DNA of 64,000 nucleotides, taken from NCBI GenBank assembly GCA_039814575.1, contig JBCCAY010000019.1:8260-72259 (forward strand), read 5' to 3'. Position numbers and translations under genes: made by a program. The stretch comes from MED-G105 sp039814575 (lineage in GTDB: Bacteria; Pseudomonadota; Alphaproteobacteria; Caulobacterales; Parvularculaceae). The number at the start of each line of letters is the position of its first letter. Within the stretch, counting starts at the first letter, position 1. Below are positions 59,153 through 64,000 of this stretch, one piece after another. A model generated the notes under the pieces. The model did no database searches and had not been told where the DNA came from. It saw only the letters and a list, made by a program, of their open reading frames with translations.

Positions 59153-59956
59153 ATGAGCGAGACGCAGATCCATCCCTCGTCGATCGTCGAACCCGGCGCA
59201 AAGCTCGGCGTTGGGGTGGAGATTGGGCCATTTTGTGTTGTCGGCCGAGATGTCGTCCTTGGCGACGGAGCCTATTTGCAATCACATATAACGGTCGAAG
59301 GTATAACGCGCATTGGCGCGCGCGCGCGCATCCATCCCCATGCGGCGATTGGCGGACCGCCGCAACACCGGACGTATAAGGGCGAACCAACGACCCTGAC
59401 GATCGGCGATGATTGCGAAATCCGTGAAAGCGTCATCATCCATCGCGGTACGGATTTCGGCGGCGGTGAGACTGTTATTGGCGACGGCTGCAGTTTCTTA
59501 TCGGCCGCCCATGTGGCCCATGACTGCCGGATCGCCGACGGCGCCATGGTCGGGCATAATGGCGGCGTCGCTGGCCATGCGATCGTTGATGAGGGCGCGA
59601 TTATTGGCTCCTACGCCGCCATCCACCAGTTTTGTCGGATCGGCGCGTATGCCTTCATTGGCGGCTGCGCGGCAGTGGCGAACGACGTCATTCCCTACGG
59701 ATCGGCGCTCGGCAACCACGCATCCCTTGGCGGGCTCAATATCATCGGCCTCAAGCGCGCCGGACTTGACCGCAAGACCATTCACGCGATGCGCGCCGCC
59801 TATAACGAGATCTTCTTGGGCGGCGATATGGAAAAGCGCCGGTTCGCCGAACGTGTCGACGGTGTCGCTAAGACTTATGCTGACGTCGCGGAAGTGATGC
59901 GAATCATCGCTTTCATTCGCGCCGGTGCAAAACGCGCCTTGATGGGCGCGCGCTAA
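59153..59956 (+). CDS. lpxA: UDP-N-acetylglucosamine acyltransferase
   Basis: A 267-residue left-handed beta-helix enzyme, the first step of lipid A synthesis. Repeats begin at IHPSSIVEPGAKLGVGVEIGPFCVVG; the catalytic His is in SAAHVAHDCRIAD; HRGTDFGGGETVIGDGC and GLNIIGLKRAGL also match. Length is normal. It is followed by lpxI after 19 bases. Confidence 0.97.
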   Translation: MSETQIHPSSIVEPGAKLGVGVEIGPFCVVGRDVVLGDGAYLQSHITVEGITRIGARARIHPHAAIGGPPQHRTYKGEPTTLTIGDDCEIRESVIIHRGTDFGGGETVIGDGCSFLSAAHVAHDCRIADGAMVGHNGGVAGHAIVDEGAIIGSYAAIHQFCRIGAYAFIGGCAAVANDVIPYGSALGNHASLGGLNIIGLKRAGLDRKTIHAMRAAYNEIFLGGDMEKRRFAERVDGVAKTYADVAEVMRIIAFIRAGAKRALMGAR

Positions 59957-59975
59957 CGCGCGACAAGCTTCTCCC

Positions 59976-60818
59976 ATGCGTTGGACGAAATTAGCCATCA
60001 TCACCGGCGGCGGCGCGTTGCCTCTCAAGCTCGCAGCGGCGTGTGAAGCGCGGGGCGCGCCTTTCTACATGATCCGGTTAGCCGGCTACGCCGACGCCGC
60101 CGCCAACGCGTTGCCGGGCGCGGACTTACACTTAGGCGAGGCCGGCAAGCTGTCGCGCATTCTGAAAGAAGAGGCGTGCGACGCCATCGTGATGGCCGGC
60201 ATTGTGCCGCGTCCGGATTTTTCGAAGCTAAAACTCGATTGGCGCGCTGCGGCGCTGTTGCCGCGGCTCGTGGCGGCGGCGGCGCGCGGCGACGGAGCCT
60301 TATTGTCTGTGCTTGTCGACGCTTTTGAAGCGGAGGGCGTCAAAGTCGTCGGCGCTGACGAAGTGGCAGCGGACCTCGCTGTTAGCGGCGGCGTTCTCGG
60401 CGCGTACGCGCCGAGCGATCAGAACAAAGACGATATGCGAAAAGCGGCCGCGATTGTTAAAGCGCTGGGGCCTTTTGACGTCGGCCAAGCGGCGGTGGCG
60501 GCGAACGGGCTCGTCTTGGCCATTGAAGCGGCGGAAGGCACCGACGCTATGCTCGACCGGTGCGCGCAATTACCGGCGGCGTTGCGGGGCGATGAAAAAT
60601 CCGGCGTTCTCGTCAAGCGCCCGAAACCGGGGCAAGAATTGCGAGTGGATTTGCCGACAATCGGCGTTGAAACCATACGCCGCGCGGCGGCGGCGGGCCT
60701 TGCCGGGGTCGCCGTGGAAGAGGGGCGGGCATTGCTCTTAGACGCTGAAGCCGCGATTGCAGAAGCGGATAAAGCCGGATTATTCGTCTACGGCTTTTCC
60801 GCTTCGGACGTGGACTGA
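59976..60818 (+). CDS. lpxI: UDP-2,3-diacylglucosamine pyrophosphatase LpxI
   Basis: A 280-residue enzyme that hydrolyses UDP-2,3-diacylglucosamine to lipid X. LpxI is the alphaproteobacterial alternative to LpxH. The sequence begins KLAIITGGGALPLKLAAACE, has VMAGIVPRPDFSKLKLDW, the Asp-rich VLVDAFEAEGVKVVGAD, and ends with IGVETIRRAAAAGLAGVAVEEGRALLL. Its place between lpxA and lpxB is typical. Using LpxI instead of LpxH is a family trait, not an oddity. Confidence 0.94.
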   Translation: MRWTKLAIITGGGALPLKLAAACEARGAPFYMIRLAGYADAAANALPGADLHLGEAGKLSRILKEEACDAIVMAGIVPRPDFSKLKLDWRAAALLPRLVAAAARGDGALLSVLVDAFEAEGVKVVGADEVAADLAVSGGVLGAYAPSDQNKDDMRKAAAIVKALGPFDVGQAAVAANGLVLAIEAAEGTDAMLDRCAQLPAALRGDEKSGVLVKRPKPGQELRVDLPTIGVETIRRAAAAGLAGVAVEEGRALLLDAEAAIAEADKAGLFVYGFSASDVD

Positions 60819-60861
60819 GGGCGGTGTCGGCGTCAATGCCGAAGCCGGGCCGAAGCTGGCG

Positions 60862-62016
60862 ATGAGCGCGCCGAAGCCCCTCCTTTTGACGGCGTTGGAG
60901 CCGTCCGCGGACGCGATTGGCGCTGCGTTCATGCGCGCGCTAAAAGCGCGTGCGCCGGAGACGCGGTTCATCGGCTGCGGCGGACCAGCGATGGCGGCGG
61001 AGGGCTTTAAAAGCCTTTTCCCGACGGACGCCTTCGCGGTTATGGGCGTCGCCGACGTCGCCAGCGTGTTTTTCAAGGCCATGACTTCTGCGCGCTCGCT
61101 CGCCGACTTGGCGAAGTCTGAACAAGCCGACGCGGCCGTGTTCATCGATGGGTGGTCGTTCTCGCGCCTCTGCGCGACGCGCTTCAAAAAATATGCGCCG
61201 GAGACAAAGCTTTACAAGCTCGCCGCGCCGCAAGTTTGGGCGAGCCGGCCGAACCGAGTCGATTTCGTCGCCGAGCATTTCGCCGGCGTCATGTGTTTAT
61301 TGCCGTTCGAACCGCGGCTCTTCGAGGCGGCGGGCGCCAAAGCGGCGTTTGTCGGCAATCCGAATTTTCAAGCCGCCGCGCGCGCCCGCGGCGACGGCGC
61401 CGCCTTCCGTATGCGACATGGACTAGGTCAGCGCCCGATATTGACGGTGCTGCTTGGCAGTCGCGGCGGCGAAGTCAAACGCCATGCAGAGGTTTTCGGC
61501 GCGGTGGTCGACCGTATGGCGAAAGCGGTTCCTAATTTGGCGGTGGTCGCGCCCCTTGCGCCAGCCGTTGAAGTCCTCGCGCGCGAAGCTATAGCGGCTT
61601 GGGGGACGGCGCCTTTTGTGCCGAAAACGGATGAAAAATACGACGCCTTCTCCGCGTCGACGGCGGCGCTTGCGGCGTCCGGTACGGTGACGACGGAATT
61701 GGCGATTAATGGCGCGCCCATGGTCGTCGCCTATCGTGTGGAAACGTTGACGGCCTTGTGGCTGTGGCGAGCGATGATTTGCGACTACGCCAGCATCGTG
61801 AACATCGCTGCGGATAAGGAAATCTTGCCGGAGTTCCTACAAAATCGGTGTACGGTTGATAACATCGCGCCGGCCTTGCAAACGTTGTTGACGGACGAAG
61901 CCGCCCGGACGGCGCAGCAAGCGGCGGTGCAAGAGACGCTGCAATATTTAGATGTGGACGGCGATAGCGCCGAGGCGCGCGCGGCGGAACAGCTGTTGCG
62001 TTGGATGGCCCCGTAG
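60862..62016 (+). CDS. lpxB: Lipid A disaccharide synthase
   Basis: A 384-residue GT19 glycosyltransferase that joins lipid X and UDP-diacylglucosamine. Motifs are SADAIGAAFMRAL, GCGGPAMAAEGF, FIDGWSFSRL, YKLAAPQVWASRPNRVDF, LLPFEPRLFEAAG, and the later ASGTVTTELAINGAPMVVAYR. The ATG at 60862 gives the standard length; an earlier in-frame ATG at 60757 lies inside lpxI. The last codons and TAG stop overlap a REP palindrome: the TAG belongs to the element's GTAG foot, so the C-terminus may differ from that of relatives. Confidence 0.95.
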   Translation: MSAPKPLLLTALEPSADAIGAAFMRALKARAPETRFIGCGGPAMAAEGFKSLFPTDAFAVMGVADVASVFFKAMTSARSLADLAKSEQADAAVFIDGWSFSRLCATRFKKYAPETKLYKLAAPQVWASRPNRVDFVAEHFAGVMCLLPFEPRLFEAAGAKAAFVGNPNFQAAARARGDGAAFRMRHGLGQRPILTVLLGSRGGEVKRHAEVFGAVVDRMAKAVPNLAVVAPLAPAVEVLAREAIAAWGTAPFVPKTDEKYDAFSASTAALAASGTVTTELAINGAPMVVAYRVETLTALWLWRAMICDYASIVNIAADKEILPEFLQNRCTVDNIAPALQTLLTDEAARTAQQAAVQETLQYLDVDGDSAEARAAEQLLRWMAP

Positions 62017-62034
62017 GGCGGGGTTCACCCCGCC
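62012..62034 (+). repeat. Upstream REP palindrome with GTAG foot
   Basis: A GTAG tetranucleotide is followed by GGCGGGGT, a two-base loop TC, and ACCCCGCC, an eight-pair stem. It matches the REP elements recognised by REP-associated tyrosine transposases. The stop codon of lpxB (62014-62016) is within it. Confidence 0.9.
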
Positions 62035-62074
62035 GCGTCTTGCGCCGACACACGCCGCATGCTCATTTTCACCC

Positions 62075-62599
62075 ATGCCGAACTACCGACGTCTTTACGT
62101 TCCTGGCGGAACTTATTTCCTCACGGTCTGCCTGGCGGATCGCAATAAGGACACGCTTGTTCGTGAGGTTGACGCGCTGCGCGCCGCCTGGCGAGACGTT
62201 GCAACGGCGCGCGCTTTCGAAAGCGTCGCGGCAGTGGTGCTTCCCGACCACATGCATTTCATTTGGCGCCTTCCTGAAGATGACGCGGATTTTTCCACGC
62301 GTCTTTCGATGTTAAAGGCCGGCTTTACGAGACGTTTGCGGGACGGCGCCAAACAATCCGGACGAAAGGGCGAGCGCGGCGTCTGGCAGTCGCGCTTTTG
62401 GGAGCATCTTATTCGGAATGAAGACGATCTCTCGCGCCATTTGGATTATATCCATTTCAATCCCGTCAAGCACGGCTTTGTCGATGACCCGGACGATTGG
62501 CCTTATTCTACATGGCATGACTGGAAACGTGAGATAGGAAGGCCGATCGAGGTTCCGCCGGAAGACTGGCAGCCTGTTCATTTGGGTGAGCGATTCTGA
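62075..62599 (+). CDS. REP-associated tyrosine transposase (RAYT, Y1 transposase)
   Basis: A 174-residue single-strand nuclease. The HUH motif is HMH at residues 59-61 (LPDHMHFIW), and the catalytic Tyr125 is in LDYIHFNPVKHG, the family's YIHxNPVKxG signature. An opening YRRLYVPGGTYFLTV is also typical. The ATG at 62075 begins the conserved region; an in-frame upstream start lies inside lpxB. RAYTs cut and join single-stranded REP hairpins to spread them. Its gene is flanked by a matching pair of inverted REPs (62012-62034 and 62600-62622), a complete REPtron. All catalytic residues are present, so it may be active. Confidence 0.93.
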   Translation: MPNYRRLYVPGGTYFLTVCLADRNKDTLVREVDALRAAWRDVATARAFESVAAVVLPDHMHFIWRLPEDDADFSTRLSMLKAGFTRRLRDGAKQSGRKGERGVWQSRFWEHLIRNEDDLSRHLDYIHFNPVKHGFVDDPDDWPYSTWHDWKREIGRPIEVPPEDWQPVHLGERF

Positions 62600-62622
62600 G
62601 GCGGGGTGAACCCCGCCCTACG
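62600..62622 (-). repeat. Downstream REP palindrome, inverted copy
   Basis: An exact reverse complement of the 62012-62034 element, with the GTAG foot on the outside. It begins one base after the transposase stop. Confidence 0.92.
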
Positions 62623-62679
62623 ACCTTTCTCGGAAATTTGAGGATTGACGGGGATATCTCAGTGTGGCTCCATTTATGA

Positions 62680-63021
62680 ATGGATAGATTGCAACCTACA
62701 GACTTCAACATACGTGACCCGAAGGGACGTTATCTATGTCCTGTTTGCGGTTTCCCCGATTTTTTCGAGCAGCCTATGTACTCTAACGAAGAGGGCGGAG
62801 TTATTAGCAGCGGAATATGCCCCAGTTGTTTTTGGGAACCTGGTTTTGATGACAACGAGTTCGCTAGCGCCAATGCTCTGAGAACAATCATTGATTCCAT
62901 AAGGTCGTATAGAAACAGCTGGAGTCGTCAGTGGTGCGCTGAGGCAGAATCTAAGCCGTTAAACTGGAACCCCGAGCTGCAGCTTCAGACGCTCTACAAG
63001 ATAGCTCCGTACGTGCGATAG
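62680..63021 (+). CDS. CPxC zinc-ribbon-like hypothetical protein
   Basis: A 113-residue protein with two Cys pairs, CPVCG (about residues 20-24) and CPSCFW (about 47-52), joined by FPDFFEQPMYSNEEGGVISSGI, which suggests a zinc ribbon. The rest (ALRTIIDSIRSYRNSWSRQW) is helical. It resembles small cysteine-rich proteins often found beside mobile elements or as putative immunity-like proteins, but no family was fixed. Its GC content, near one half, is clearly below that of its neighbours, with common TTT, ATA and AGA codons, suggesting recent transfer. It lies right after the REP/transposase unit. The ATG at 62680 has weak start context. Confidence 0.6.
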   Translation: MDRLQPTDFNIRDPKGRYLCPVCGFPDFFEQPMYSNEEGGVISSGICPSCFWEPGFDDNEFASANALRTIIDSIRSYRNSWSRQWCAEAESKPLNWNPELQLQTLYKIAPYVR

Positions 63022-63051
63022 AGGCTCGGTCACGTCTTTGTACTTAACTCC

Positions 63052-63495
63052 TCACTCCCCCTCGCGCCAACGCCCTTGCTCTTTCAAGGCGTCGGCGACT
63101 TCGCGCGGCATATAGGTTTCATCGTGCTTGGCCAGCACTTCGCTCGCCAGCAAAACGCCGTCGGGGCCGAGCGCGCCTTGCACCACGACCCCTTGGCCCT
63201 CGCGGAAAAGGTCTGGTAAAACACCGGCGAAGGTGACGGGCGTTGCAGCGAATTCGTCCTCCACGGTGAAGGCGACGCTGGCGTCTGCGCCCTCCGCGCG
63301 AGCGACGGAGCCGGCGCGCACCAGGCCGCCGAGGCGGATTTGTCCGGTAGGCGGGCTTGTGGCGTTAGCGAGGTCGCTCGGCGTATAGAAATACGCGACC
63401 GATGATCCGAGGGCGGTCAATACGAGGCCGGCCGCCAAAGCAGCGACCGCCACCAAAGAGCCGACAAAGGCGAGGCGTTTTTGTTTCTTATTCAT
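63052..63495 (-). CDS. ccmE: Cytochrome c maturation heme chaperone CcmE
   Basis: A 147-residue periplasmic protein held by one N-terminal helix (residues 9-30) that covalently binds heme and passes it to apocytochrome c. The heme-binding His124 lies in LAKHDETYMP, with Tyr128 as axial ligand, equivalent to HDENYTP in E. coli. The OB-fold core (GQIRLGGLVRAGSV onwards) is standard. Its ATG overlaps the end of ccmC by eight bases. Confidence 0.96.
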   Translation of the reverse strand: MNKKQKRLAFVGSLVAVAALAAGLVLTALGSSVAYFYTPSDLANATSPPTGQIRLGGLVRAGSVARAEGADASVAFTVEDEFAATPVTFAGVLPDLFREGQGVVVQGALGPDGVLLASEVLAKHDETYMPREVADALKEQGRWREGE

Positions 63496-64000
63496 GGGAG
63501 ACGCTTTCTTCGGCGGGGGCAGCCGGCGTTTCTTTTAGCGTGGAAACTGGCGCCGCTTCCCGGTGCAGGCGCGCCAGGCGCCGCTCGGCGAGTTCTGCGT
63601 TCATATTGCCGAGCAACAGCCAGGCGTAGAAGAGGGTGTAGGCGCCCGCCATCAAGAAGAGCGGCGTCAACATGGCCGGGTCGATCGATGGGCCGTCGGC
63701 GCGCATAACGCTCGCCGGTTGGTGCAGGCTGTTCCACCAATCGACCGAGAACTTAATGATTGGTACGTTGACGAACCCGACAAGGCAGGTGATCGCGGCG
63801 ACGCGGGCCGCCCGCGTTGGTTCTTCAATGGCGGACCAGATCGCCATGTAACCCAGATAGAGAAAGAATAGGACGAGGACGGAGGTGAGCCGCGCATCCC
63901 ACGCCCACCAGGCGCCCCACATGGGCTTGCCCCAGAGCGATCCGGTGACGAGGGCGAGGAGGGTGAAGACCGCGCCGATCGGCGCTGTGGCTTTCGCGGC
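63488..64000 (-). CDS. ccmC: Heme transporter CcmC (partial, 5' end outside the window)
   Basis: The C-terminal 170 residues of CcmC, an inner-membrane protein that places heme on CcmE. The tryptophan-rich heme-binding segment GSLWGKPMWGAWWAWDARLTS is complete, followed by three or four helices (VLVLFFLYLGY, VGFVNVPIIKFSVDWWNSLHQ and LFLMAGAYTLFYAWLLL) and a hydrophilic tail. The gene begins beyond 64000. The TAA overlaps the ccmE start, with no room for a ccmD gene between the two, which is the usual place for it. Confidence 0.95.
   Translation of the reverse strand, partial: AAKATAPIGAVFTLLALVTGSLWGKPMWGAWWAWDARLTSVLVLFFLYLGYMAIWSAIEEPTRAARVAAITCLVGFVNVPIIKFSVDWWNSLHQPASVMRADGPSIDPAMLTPLFLMAGAYTLFYAWLLLGNMNAELAERRLARLHREAAPVSTLKETPAAPAEESVSHE

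Overview
The window is a gene-dense, high-GC stretch of an alphaproteobacterial chromosome. This rests on gene order (ruvX-pyrB-plsY-dprA-topA-rnr; dnaE-rpsB-tsf-pyrH-frr-uppS-cdsA-dxr-rseP-bamA-ompH-lpxD-fabZ-lpxA-lpxI-lpxB), on a full CtrA-type site (TTAA-N7-TTAACC), and on families typical of the class (PilZ proteins, a PAS_5-like protein, DUF6491, a short Sel1-like protein, Atm1-type exporter). The exact order or genus cannot be fixed from sequence reading alone. I found no rRNA, tRNA, CRISPR array, prophage or recognisable defence island. It is mostly core genome with small accessory pieces.

Layout. 1-5.5 kb: 5' end of uvrC, a DUF3592 protein, a LysR regulator divergent from an exported VOC protein, then a leftward pterin cluster (antiporter, FolM-like reductase, FolB, QueD-like protein lacking its catalytic Cys) and an unlisted 26-residue membrane ORF with its own promoter. 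5.8-12 kb: PAS-like protein, VOC protein and DedA protein; two PilZ proteins, one with a CtrA box upstream; an Atm1-type ABC exporter; a DUF3137 protein. 12-14.4 kb: a RecD-like helicase overlapping exonuclease III, bracketed by two related palindromic repeats. 14.4-26.2 kb (leftward): rnr, an M23 lipoprotein, an S41 lipoprotein protease, topA, dprA, plsY, pyrB, ruvX, plus a 64-residue protein on the other strand.

26.4-34 kb (rightward): an exported protein with an M1-like zinc site, then gatC-gatA-ggt-hydrolase-gatB, in which the amidotransferase operon is split by two translationally coupled genes. 34-40 kb: DUF6491 lipoprotein, membrane protein, GT39-type glycosyltransferase, Sel1-like protein, malate synthase G behind a leader with mutually exclusive hairpins, a GNAT protein, and a 30-residue membrane ORF with a perfect Shine-Dalgarno and its own terminator. 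40.4-62 kb: dnaE, translation and RNA-turnover genes (rpsB, tsf, pyrH, frr), undecaprenyl, CDP-diacylglycerol and isoprenoid synthesis (uppS, cdsA, dxr), outer-membrane biogenesis (rseP, bamA, ompH) and lipid A synthesis (lpxD to lpxB). 62-64 kb: a REP-associated tyrosine transposase with its REP palindromes, one of which supplies the lpxB stop codon; a lower-GC CPxC protein; and leftward ccmC-ccmE of cytochrome c maturation.

The most interesting points are the two tiny membrane-protein genes, the switch-like leader of glcB, the complete REP/transposase unit at lpxB, the split gat operon, and the pterin cluster with a catalytically altered QueD-like enzyme.
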